The notes below the pieces were generated by a model. The model was given only the letters and a program-made list of their open reading frames with translations, was not told the origin of the DNA and ran no database searches. A program made the position numbers and the translations under genes. Below, piece by piece: positions 51,007 through 57,783 of a stretch of DNA of 57,783 nucleotides. This DNA comes from Candidatus Brocadia sp. WS118 (lineage in GTDB: Bacteria; Planctomycetota; Brocadiia; Brocadiales; Brocadiaceae): the NCBI GenBank assembly GCA_007618135.1, contig PHFX01000011.1:1-57783 (forward strand), written 5' to 3'. The number at the start of each line of letters is the position of its first letter. Positions within the stretch are counted from its first letter, which is position 1.

Positions 51007-52350
51007 TTAACTTACCCCCACTTCACAGAGTTCACGTTGTGGAAGATTCGCGGCGGTTTTCCTTCCCCGTATCATCTCCAGAAAGCCTTCTATCCGTGTG
51101 GAAAATTGTCCCGGCATGTAATTGTGGTCATCGACACAATCGCCATCAAGGCTGAGGAGGGGGTAGCCGATCTTGTTCAATTCCCTTTTCAACGTGGGTA
51201 CAGCGGCGTTGTTTCTCCTGCAACCCCAGGATGAAAATACCACTACGCCATCAACCTGATATTCCCTGGCAAGTTTCCTGGTTATCTCAATACGGCGTTC
51301 CAGTGGGCCATTGTAATGGCTGGTAATAAGTTTCTTTGCGAGACTTTCATAGGGTTTTTGTGGATCAAGCTTGTCCCAGTAGACGTAATTGGTTTCCTCA
51401 AAAACAATCCTGACCCCTTGTTCCTGTTCCAATTTCGTCAGGAAATCAACCTTAAAATAAGGCTTTAACTCCAACCAGAGAATTTTGATCAAATCTTTTC
51501 GGGGAGTATGTTCTCCTTTCTTCTTGTTTTCTTCAATTTTCTCGCGTAATTCAGCAGCCAGCGCAGAGAAAAACTCCACGGATAGTTTCGAGCCAATTAA
51601 CAAATATGCCGGAAACATAAACCCTAACGCATTGCTGCCAGGAAGGGGACAAAACGGATCTTTTCTCAATTCATTGATTTCGAGCATCTTTTCCCGTGTT
51701 TGGTTAGCGTAATCAATTGCCTTTTCAAACGCGGCCTGCTCCATCTTCCTTCCCGTGATTTCCTCGAGCCGTCGAACAAAATCTTCAAGCTGTTTCGCAA
51801 GATATTGAACCGAATAATCATCTGCCTCATAGGGCACGTCAATGACGATGGTCTCTTTTCCCGTCATAGACTCGCATATCTTCATCGTCTTGGTGTTATT
51901 ATCACAGAGCGTTGTCGTGGCAGCCTGGAGGACGTTTTTGGGAAAGAGATCTCGGAAGGTATGCCCGATTGCAGACCGGTGAAAGGTGCAGATATCCGTG
52001 GGAACTCCATATGATTCCGCCTCCATAAGCCCCTGGGAGCTTTGCCCCAAGCCCGCAAAAAGCGCCGCGCCGATTTCCAGGCAAAAAGGATACAATCCCG
52101 TGGCAAACAAAATTTCTGACGGAACAAACATCGTCGTCCAAACGGTTCGTTTCGGGTTGGCATACACCTTGTAGAGATGCCTTACGCCGACACGGGTTTG
52201 GACGCGGAGGGAAACCAGTTCTTTCTTTTTATTTCCCCGGAAGAAAAAAGAATATATCCGCATAAACCGTAAAAGTTCACGAAATAACATCGGAGAAAAA
52301 CGACGACGGAGTGGTTTTATCCATTCCTTATATTTACGAATTGACGCCAT
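51007..52350 (-). CDS. 2-hydroxyacyl-CoA dehydratase subunit-like protein (HgdB/DCCP family)
   Basis: The 447-residue protein has the three-domain pattern of the 2-hydroxyglutaryl-CoA dehydratase D family. TTMFVPSEILFATGLYPFCL begins it, then FHRSAIGHTFRDLFPKNVLQ and LCDNNTKTMKICE. Late segments are VDGVVVFSSWGCRRNNAAVP and LLSLDGDCVDDHNYMPGQFS. Cysteines in the three blocks can hold an iron-sulfur cluster, as in DCCP (double-cubane) reductases. Its stop is seven bases from the end of the truncated-strand M28 gene on the opposite side. It lies seven bases downstream of the activase-fusion gene and is plainly its partner. Confidence 0.85.
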   Translation of the reverse strand: MASIRKYKEWIKPLRRRFSPMLFRELLRFMRIYSFFFRGNKKKELVSLRVQTRVGVRHLYKVYANPKRTVWTTMFVPSEILFATGLYPFCLEIGAALFAGLGQSSQGLMEAESYGVPTDICTFHRSAIGHTFRDLFPKNVLQAATTTLCDNNTKTMKICESMTGKETIVIDVPYEADDYSVQYLAKQLEDFVRRLEEITGRKMEQAAFEKAIDYANQTREKMLEINELRKDPFCPLPGSNALGFMFPAYLLIGSKLSVEFFSALAAELREKIEENKKKGEHTPRKDLIKILWLELKPYFKVDFLTKLEQEQGVRIVFEETNYVYWDKLDPQKPYESLAKKLITSHYNGPLERRIEITRKLAREYQVDGVVVFSSWGCRRNNAAVPTLKRELNKIGYPLLSLDGDCVDDHNYMPGQFSTRIEGFLEMIRGRKTAANLPQRELCEVGVS

Positions 52351-52357
52351 ATTTCAC

Positions 52358-54283
52358 TTACTCTTTCCTTGAAGTACTGGTTAATTGTTCAAGAAATGCT
52401 TCAACCCTTGTTTTGATTTGGCCTTCACTGCTCAGGGTATAATCACAATTGAGATGCAGGAGAGGAATATTTTTTTCGTGGAACGTCTTCTTTATCATAG
52501 GATAATCCAAGAGATTATGGTCGCAAAATTTGAGCGTGTGGTAAATCGCCCCATGAATTGATCTTTCCTGCATCGTAGTCAGCACTTTATTAATTCTGTC
52601 AAAGATGTTCACCATCCGGGAGCACGGAGATCGCAGGATATATCTCCTGGCAATGGACAGGATAGGGTCGTCGCTGACATGAACTTGGGCGTCAAAGTAA
52701 CGGCTGCCATTACATAAATCCTCTGCAATTACCTTGGAACCGGCGTCTTCTATAATCTTCATAATCTTTTCGTTTTCCATAATACTCCCCCAGACAAAGA
52801 GCCTGGGTATGTCCCGTGTATCACGTACGTCTTCCCTTTGTTTCATCAGATGGGTCAAATAGGACTGAAATTTCTCTGGCACGGCATTGGCGCCCTTTTT
52901 TAACAGGGAAAAAATCTCATACCCTGATTGACCGAGATGTCCATTCCAGTACTTTTGTAAAAACACCCGAACCTTTTCTCTCACGGTATTGTATATGGTA
53001 ATACTCTGGTTAATGTCATCCTTGTTGATCTTGAGCGTGAAAAATGTTTCCAGTTTTTCTTTGAAGTTTTTGAGCAAGTTCGCGTAATAAAAAACTGCGG
53101 CATCATCGGTATTTTTTGGAATATCCAGAATATAGTTAAACGACTTTTTCCCCTGGTCCAGTTTTATCCATGCATCATACAGCCGTCGCATCCCGTCACA
53201 TGAATTGACAAATACCATTCCTTTAAAATCTTCCAGCTGACCATTGATTTTTTGATCAACAACAGCCTTGATATAAGGGCAGATATTGCCGCAAAGCATT
53301 TCGTTGGCAGCGCTCGATTCCTGTTCTGAACCCTTAATTCTGACCGGATGGAACCCAGCGGCCCGAATAAGTTCTACCGGCGTGTAAGAACAAAAATACC
53401 CGATCTTCGGCAAGGTATGGTCGTCAACAGAGAAATCTGTCACGGAAACATCGTTCCGGTCGCTTCCAGAGACAGAAACGGACACCGATACCGTGGCGCT
53501 GGTCTTTGCCCGTGCCTTTTCCAGGGCAATCAATGCTGCCCCAAGCGCTCCATTGATTTGAGGTTCTTCTGCAATCTTGATTTTACAACCAAGATTTTTC
53601 TCTATCTCTGTTACGACGCCAATATTCTTTGCAACACCACCAGTCATGACAATCTCTTCTTCCAGCCCAATCCTCTTAAGCTGTGCGGTGATGCGTTTAG
53701 CGATTGAGATATGTAGTCCTCTGCAAATATCTGCTGTTCTGTGATCCGCGCCAATGAGAGACACCACCTCGGATTCCGCAAATACCGTACAAAGACTGCT
53801 TACGGAAACATTATCCTTTCCGTTCAGCGAAATCGGCCCCATTTCTTCCAGATCGATCTCCAGGGTTCTGGCCATAACCTCAAGAAACCGGCCCGTACCG
53901 GCGGCACATTTGTCATTCATAACAAAGTCAAGGACATTTCCATTCGCATCAACCTTAATGACCTTGCTGTCTTGTCCGCCAATGTCAATGATCGTTCTTG
54001 CCTTGGGAAAAAAATAGTTTGCTCCCTTTGCATGGCAGGTTATCTCTGTTACCACTTCATTGGCAAACGGCACCTTGATGCGTCCATATCCGGTAGCAAC
54101 AATGTAATCAATATCGTGTTCAGACAGTTTATGTTCGGTAAGTATTTGTTGAAAGGTTTTATCGGCAGCCTTTTTACTGCTGGCGCCGGTTGGTATAATG
54201 ATTGATGAAAGAATTTCCTTTTTCTCATTTATCAGAACTCCATTGGTCGACATAGAACCAATATCAATTCCTATTGTGTACAT
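52358..54283 (-). CDS. Fusion of dehydratase activase (HgdC-type ATPase) and dehydratase-like subunit
   Basis: Residues 1-258 are an ASKHA ATPase of the HgdC/BadF type. They contain YTIGIDIGSMSTNGVLI, a cluster cysteine at 126 (NDKCAAGTGRFLEVMA), a second at 165 (SSLCTVFAES) and VMTGGVAKNIGVV. The cysteines should hold the shared 4Fe-4S cluster of the activator dimer. Residues ~259-290 are a low-complexity linker (TVSVSVSVSGSDRNDVSV). Residues 291-641 are an HgdB-like subunit with GYFCSYTPVELIRAAGF, LCGNICPY and a VNSCDGMRRLYDAW motif. With the partner 447-aa subunit it should form an ATP-driven low-potential reductase of the DCCP/2-hydroxyacyl-CoA dehydratase type. The substrate is unknown. 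Confidence 0.88.
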   Translation of the reverse strand: MYTIGIDIGSMSTNGVLINEKKEILSSIIIPTGASSKKAADKTFQQILTEHKLSEHDIDYIVATGYGRIKVPFANEVVTEITCHAKGANYFFPKARTIIDIGGQDSKVIKVDANGNVLDFVMNDKCAAGTGRFLEVMARTLEIDLEEMGPISLNGKDNVSVSSLCTVFAESEVVSLIGADHRTADICRGLHISIAKRITAQLKRIGLEEEIVMTGGVAKNIGVVTEIEKNLGCKIKIAEEPQINGALGAALIALEKARAKTSATVSVSVSVSGSDRNDVSVTDFSVDDHTLPKIGYFCSYTPVELIRAAGFHPVRIKGSEQESSAANEMLCGNICPYIKAVVDQKINGQLEDFKGMVFVNSCDGMRRLYDAWIKLDQGKKSFNYILDIPKNTDDAAVFYYANLLKNFKEKLETFFTLKINKDDINQSITIYNTVREKVRVFLQKYWNGHLGQSGYEIFSLLKKGANAVPEKFQSYLTHLMKQREDVRDTRDIPRLFVWGSIMENEKIMKIIEDAGSKVIAEDLCNGSRYFDAQVHVSDDPILSIARRYILRSPCSRMVNIFDRINKVLTTMQERSIHGAIYHTLKFCDHNLLDYPMIKKTFHEKNIPLLHLNCDYTLSSEGQIKTRVEAFLEQLTSTSRKE

Positions 54284-54595
54284 TATCAGAAATCTCCTTT
54301 GGGTATTTTAACGAGGCACAGCCTCAAAACTATATAAAATTTTATCTCTATAAAAACCGCACAACGTTGAAAACTACTGATGGCTCAAACAAATACATAA
54401 TCTCATTAATTTTACAAAATATCCATAAATTTTTTTGAGCAATAATGAAATTTACAACAAAACGCAGGAAAGAGGGTTCAAATAGTATTAAACAATTTTA
54501 CGGTCTTAAAAACCGCTCCTCTGGTGTGACAAAATTGGTTGTCTATTACCATTGGCCAATGTTAATGTTATGGAAGATAATTGATCAGAGTTTGC
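54284..54595. other. AT-rich gap upstream of the activase fusion
   Basis: This is AT-rich sequence without an evident gene or repeat. It should include the promoter of the activase/dehydratase pair. Confidence 0.4.
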
Positions 54596-54985
54596 CTATT
54601 CAGGTTCAGGCTTAGGCGGTATCATGCTCATCCAGATATTAAACACAAACAACCCGACAGACACCACCAGCAAACCTGCAAAAATTTCTGCGAGTGGATG
54701 AATCGGCCGCAAACACACCAATCCTACCAGGCCAATGTTTGCAAGGTAGAACTGAAGGGTGCCTATTTTGGGGTAGGCAAGCGGTGTTCCTGAAAATCTC
54801 GGCAAGATGTGGTACCCAACGCCAAAAATCATCATTGACATCCACCCAAGAAGATTGAGATGGACATGGGTGAAGAGCAGTTGCGCAGGGTAGCTCTTCA
54901 TAGAAATCATGATGATACCAAGGATGGCTGCAATGAAAAAGTAAATCAGGCTTGCGCGCACAAAATTTTTAGAAAGAGGACTCAT
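54596..54985 (-). CDS. Four-TM protein related to heme-copper oxidase subunit I fragments
   Basis: The 129-residue protein has four membrane helices. LLFTHVHLNLLGWMSMMIFG and VGYHILPRFSGTPLAYPKIG carry histidines of the kind seen in CcoN/NorB-like subunits. Small 4-TM proteins of this type are known in nitrogen-cycle bacteria and are often annotated as cbb3-type subunit I-like. No other oxidase gene is adjacent. AAGGAG lies about eleven bases before the ATG at 54983-54985. A role in heme or nitric oxide binding is possible but not shown. Confidence 0.65.
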   Translation of the reverse strand: MSPLSKNFVRASLIYFFIAAILGIIMISMKSYPAQLLFTHVHLNLLGWMSMMIFGVGYHILPRFSGTPLAYPKIGTLQFYLANIGLVGLVCLRPIHPLAEIFAGLLVVSVGLFVFNIWMSMIPPKPEPE

Positions 54986-55406
54986 AGACTGGAAAACTCC
55001 TTAGCAAATGGAATCGTTTTACCAAAAAAAATCTCTATAAAACATTACAAAGCTAAGATATAGAAAAAATATAAATTGTCAAATAAAAAATTATCGCGGC
55101 AACGGGTGAGGTATTATCTCCTTCAGGTTTCAGGAATGCGGTTCTGGGTCCTGTGAGGGTAAGGCCTGCGGCAAGTACACACCCTCATGGCTGCTCTCTT
55201 GCCTATCAGGGTGCCAGGCAAATTTCAAGGATTTGTGTTGACTTGAAAGTTGATTATTTTGATAATATGCCTTCACTGAGATATCAAAAATCACGAACTG
55301 ATACAACGACGATGGGAACGAAAACGACAGCAAACCATACCGAAGCGTGTGAATGTCCTGTCGATTCGGTAACTTCATAAATTAATAATTATGCAAAGGA
55401 GCGCTT
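54986..55406. other. Gap between divergent genes
   Basis: Overlapping frames on both strands (about 55130-55380) have no domain and no ribosome-binding site. Divergent promoters for the 4-TM gene and the cyclic-nucleotide-binding gene should lie here. No repeat was recognised. Confidence 0.35.
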
Positions 55407-55994
55407 ATGGAACAGTTCATTAGCAGAACAGAGAAGATAAAGGATGGCAGTATTATTTTAGAAGAGGGTAGTTGGGCATATTACGCTTATGTTTTACAAT
55501 CCGGTAGGGCCAAGGTCTGGAAAAATATCAACAATAAACAGGTGCTTGTTGGCACCTTAAAGGAAGGCGATATTTTTGGGGAAATGAGTTTTTTCGGTAT
55601 GGCAAAAAGAACCGCCTCTGTGACAGCAGATGGCGATGTGGTCGTAGGAATGATCACCAAAGACACTTTTATGGAAGCCATCAATAAACTCTCTCCCGAT
55701 GCGCGCGTCAAACTCGACAAAATGACACAGGACTTCTTTTATCTTAGCGATGTCTATAGCCGTTTGACAAACTGTTTACATGAGATATTGACTATCAAAG
55801 GGCGGATGATTGACCCCAAGCTTTTTGAAAAAGAGGTTGAAAACATGCCGGATATCCTGCGCAAGGTCGTGGGCCTGATGATTGAGCGTTTTATTTCTGC
55901 TATGGACGGGAGTATAAAACTTGTGGCCCAACTGGAAGAAGCCGCCAGGCCTATCGATTCATTATCTACGACACTGATTCAAAAATGCAAATGA
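55407..55994 (+). CDS. Cyclic-nucleotide-binding domain protein
   Basis: The 195-residue protein starts with a CRP-like cNMP-binding fold. ILEEGSWAYYAYVLQSGRAK, VLVGTLKEGDIFGEMSFFGM (the phosphate-binding GEMSFFG element) and KRTASVTADGDVVVGMI are present. No helix-turn-helix follows. The C-terminal part is a helical domain of about 75 residues. It is therefore an effector rather than a transcription factor. An AAGGAG site precedes the ATG. A class III cyclase lies 260 bases downstream on the same strand, which suggests that the two form a second-messenger pair. Confidence 0.88.
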   Translation: MEQFISRTEKIKDGSIILEEGSWAYYAYVLQSGRAKVWKNINNKQVLVGTLKEGDIFGEMSFFGMAKRTASVTADGDVVVGMITKDTFMEAINKLSPDARVKLDKMTQDFFYLSDVYSRLTNCLHEILTIKGRMIDPKLFEKEVENMPDILRKVVGLMIERFISAMDGSIKLVAQLEEAARPIDSLSTTLIQKCK

Positions 55995-56024
55995 ACATGC
56001 AGGAAGGAAACGCAGGTTAAGAAT

Positions 56025-56108
56025 ATGATATTTGGCAATATCGTGGATGTTGTTAAAGGCAATACTATTGAAGCGGTACATTTAAACCTCAAAAACTTGA
56101 AGAAGTAA
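56025..56108 (+). CDS. Possible 27-residue peptide
   Basis: ATGATATTTGGC starts a 27-codon frame that encodes MIFGNIVDVVKGNTIEAVHL and ends NLKNLKK. It lies between the cyclic-nucleotide-binding gene and a terminator and has a loose AGG upstream. It may be a small protein or the tail of a deleted gene. Confidence 0.3.
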   Translation: MIFGNIVDVVKGNTIEAVHLNLKNLKK

Positions 56109-56114
56109 GCAATA

Positions 56115-56169
56115 CAGGCTGTCTGAGAATTCCATGTAAAACACGCATTCTTGGGCAGCCTGTTTTTTT
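56115..56169 (+). terminator. Rho-independent terminator
   Basis: CAGGCTGTC and GAGAAT pair with ATTCTTG and GCAGCCTG across a loop of about 18 bases. TTTTTTT follows. Confidence 0.75.
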
Positions 56170-56187
56170 CTATGCCATAAGAATTTA

Positions 56188-56240
56188 GGTAACACTTTGG
56201 TTTTTTTGAAAAAGGTAGCGCCGATCCCTTGTGGTCGGCT
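56188..56240. mobile_element. Truncated MITE copy M7
   Basis: GTAACACTTTGGTTTTTTTG and the reversed core TAGCGCCGATCCCTTGTGG are present. The other half is missing. It ends directly before the cyclase gene. Confidence 0.55.
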
Positions 56241-56257
56241 TAAAACAGGAAAAGAGA

Positions 56258-57115
56258 ATGGAACACTATACCGTTAAATATCCAAATGAAAAGGCGAAGC
56301 GGATTGTTATGTTCTGCGACCTCAGGGATTCAACAGATATCTTGATGGATTTTGAACAAGGTGTCTACCGTGGTATTGAAAGTTCAGGAGAAAAAGCCTT
56401 TACCTATGCAGATTTTATTATGGATGTTCATGAAACGTCCTATAAAGAACTCTATTTAGGGCATGAAAACACCTATGCGGAAATATATGGTGATGGTGTG
56501 ATGGGTATCTTCCCGGAAGACAATGCAAAGTATATTTTAGAAAATATCTACCGTCTGACAAAACGCATGCGCACCTATAATGATTCCCAGGGTGTGGGTG
56601 TCTTGAAACCCAGAATCGATATCGGCTTCGGTATTACGGTAGGAGAAGTTTCGTTTATCTATTATCCATTGGACAAACGCGATCATCCCGTAGGCCGGTG
56701 TATTCATGAGGCCGCCAGAATTGAAGGATTGTCTAAATTGTATGATGCCAGGGTCTTGATTTCTGACCGTTTTTTTAAATTTGCCGAAGGCTACATATCT
56801 ACCGATCAAAGGTTTTCGTATCGTTTTATTGACCGGATTATATTAAAGGGTTTTCGGGAACCTATCACCCTATTTGAAATCCTTATTGACAACGACCCCA
56901 GATTTGAGACGAAAAAAGACTCCCAGAAAGAATATTCTGAGGCATATTCGAGGTATTGCAGAAAAGAATGGGCAACGGCAGCGGAACTCTTTCAGAAAAT
57001 TTACCAGGAATATGGCTTAGGGATAGGGTCAGTAATGGCAAAACGATGTGAAATCCTCTCAAAGAGCCCCCCAAGTCCGGATTGGAATGGGATATGGAAG
57101 ATGAAAGATAAATAA
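56258..57115 (+). CDS. Class III adenylate/guanylate cyclase-like protein
   Basis: The 285-residue protein has the cyclase homology domain. RIVMFCDLRDSTDILMDFEQ carries the first metal aspartate (residue 21 or 24) and EIYGDGVMGIFPED the second (Asp79). RCIHEAARIEGLSKLYDARV and a closing LKGFREPITLFEI (the LKGxxEP signature) follow. The active site seems intact, but substrate choice between ATP and GTP cannot be read. A C-terminal ~70-residue helical, TPR-like end (AYSRYCRKEWATAAELFQKI) follows. The start at 56258 has AGGAAA upstream. The longer frame from 56231 is a translation of the MITE fragment. Confidence 0.85.
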   Translation: MEHYTVKYPNEKAKRIVMFCDLRDSTDILMDFEQGVYRGIESSGEKAFTYADFIMDVHETSYKELYLGHENTYAEIYGDGVMGIFPEDNAKYILENIYRLTKRMRTYNDSQGVGVLKPRIDIGFGITVGEVSFIYYPLDKRDHPVGRCIHEAARIEGLSKLYDARVLISDRFFKFAEGYISTDQRFSYRFIDRIILKGFREPITLFEILIDNDPRFETKKDSQKEYSEAYSRYCRKEWATAAELFQKIYQEYGLGIGSVMAKRCEILSKSPPSPDWNGIWKMKDK

Positions 57116-57344
57116 TTTCATTGCAGAGATGTTTTTAGAACCAGTATTGGATGAAATACTATGAACCAGTTGTGCCTAGCGTTTGCTTTATATAAGGAAG
57201 GAATCACCCGTCTTAAACAGGTTGATCTTCACTTTGAGCAGGGCAAATCAACAAAATAAAGAGTGTGTAACCTGGGAAGTACTTGGGGCCGCATCTTGAT
57301 TAGTGATCACTTATGCGTTTTGTATGGTAACCATATTTCATAAC
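57116..57344. other. Intergenic stretch
   Basis: A short frame at 57161-57265 (MNQLCLAFALYKEGITRLKQ start) has no domain or ribosome-binding site. Nothing else is seen. Confidence 0.3.
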
Positions 57345-57573
57345 GCCAAAAATTCTCTCTATACTACAAACCACACTATCCAACAGAGCCAGGCACCCAT
57401 CCTGTTCAAGAGTTACGAGATCAAGGAATCTTACTATATCGTGAATTAATTATATCGCCGTGGAGAGTCATTTACAGAATATCGGGAAAAGGCGTATACG
57501 TTTTATCGATATTAGATTCACGTCAAAATGTTGAAGATATACTCCTGGAAAGGCTTCTCAATTCAAAATTATG
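57345..57573 (+). pseudogene. C-terminal part of a ParE/RelE-type toxin
   Basis: The plus-strand frame encodes PGTHPVQELRDQGILLYREL, IISPWRVIYRISGKGVYVLS and ILDSRQNVEDILLERLLNSK, ending at TGA. This is the RelE/ParE fold's C-terminal half, with the R-x-I-Y-R and DSRxNVEDIL signatures. The first ~45 residues are missing and no antitoxin gene is next to it. Confidence 0.7.
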
Positions 57574-57783
57574 ATGCCATTAACAACCCCATAAAAACAT
57601 CCGATTATCATTGGGGCTTTGACCGTTGGTTATGTTACTTAGTGTCTGAACGGAAACACTAAATAGCCAGGTAAAACAAGACAAAGCAGGTGGAAATAGT
57701 TAATGAATCGTGTTGAGTATTTTTGCGAGATAGGGTAAAATGTGGCTTAAACAAAGGGATTTATGCATATTGATGGGGAAAAG
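57574..57783. other. Right edge of window
   Basis: A palindromic ACTTAGTGTC...ACACTAAATAG pair (about 57638-57665) is present. ATGCATATTGATGGGG near 57762 may begin a gene that leaves the window. Confidence 0.3.

Noticed and set aside
55130-55380. Overlapping frames on both strands
   Set aside because: They have no domain, no ribosome-binding site and an unlikely composition.
1-57783. tRNA or rRNA genes
   Set aside because: No cloverleaf or rRNA-like sequence was recognised. A covariance search would be decisive.

Overview
The window looks like chromosomal DNA of an anammox-type planctomycete (order Brocadiales). The evidence is an octaheme hydroxylamine-oxidoreductase-like cytochrome c, a Rieske/cytochrome b complex whose cytochrome b carries a fused diheme cytochrome c tail, a large VWA/amidotransferase-like membrane protein of planctomycete type, and very repeat-rich intergenic DNA. 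The genus is an inference. No rRNA or tRNA gene was recognised.

Layout. 1-9.1 kb: housekeeping and envelope genes, mostly minus strand (DprA, AroB, cyclase-family hydrolase, CBS pair, MsrA, ArnT/PMT-like glycosyltransferase, SYLF protein). 9.2-15.2 kb: a decayed prophage segment with a small leaderless two-TM gene, a broken duplicate of part of a virion protein, a truncated internal virion protein and a 1437-aa virion polyprotein with a probable BECR-type nuclease domain. 15.3-18.4 kb: a cassette-like run of toxin-antitoxin-type modules, each followed by a copy of one repeat. 18.5-29.1 kb: membrane proteins, a zinc-ribbon protein, then apt, a sigma-70 gene with a frameshifted start, rpsA-like S1 protein, cmk, the VWA-like protein and the HAO-like cytochrome. 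29.2-35.1 kb: a type II-C CRISPR-Cas locus (array, cas2, cas1, compact cas9, tracrRNA), preceded by an orphan CRISPR repeat and a phage-derived block that is a diverged copy of the 9.5-9.88 kb block. 35.4-49.8 kb: DinB-like protein, fibronectin-repeat protein, YggS, YdcH, peroxiredoxin relic, CysQ, RlpA, DUF3047, Nudix hydrolase, a chimeric pseudogene, the cytochrome b-c/Rieske pair, YceI and TruA. 49.8-57.8 kb: M28 peptidase with a MITE in its 5' end, an activase-dehydratase fusion with its partner subunit, an oxidase-like 4-TM protein, a cyclic-nucleotide-binding protein next to a class III cyclase, and a ParE relic.

The main observations are these. (1) The CRISPR-Cas locus is complete and compact. 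Every repeat contains a usable promoter, and the tracrRNA has its own promoter and terminator. (2) A phage-like block sits between an orphan CRISPR repeat and the array, and the homologous block elsewhere in the window leads into virion genes. (3) Small MITEs of about 140 bp share terminal inverted repeats but carry different cores. Two copies have perfect 8-bp target duplications and one appears to have split the start of a gene. (4) Intergenic palindromes have entered coding sequence in frame. (5) Many genes are broken or chimeric, which points to a genome under active rearrangement.
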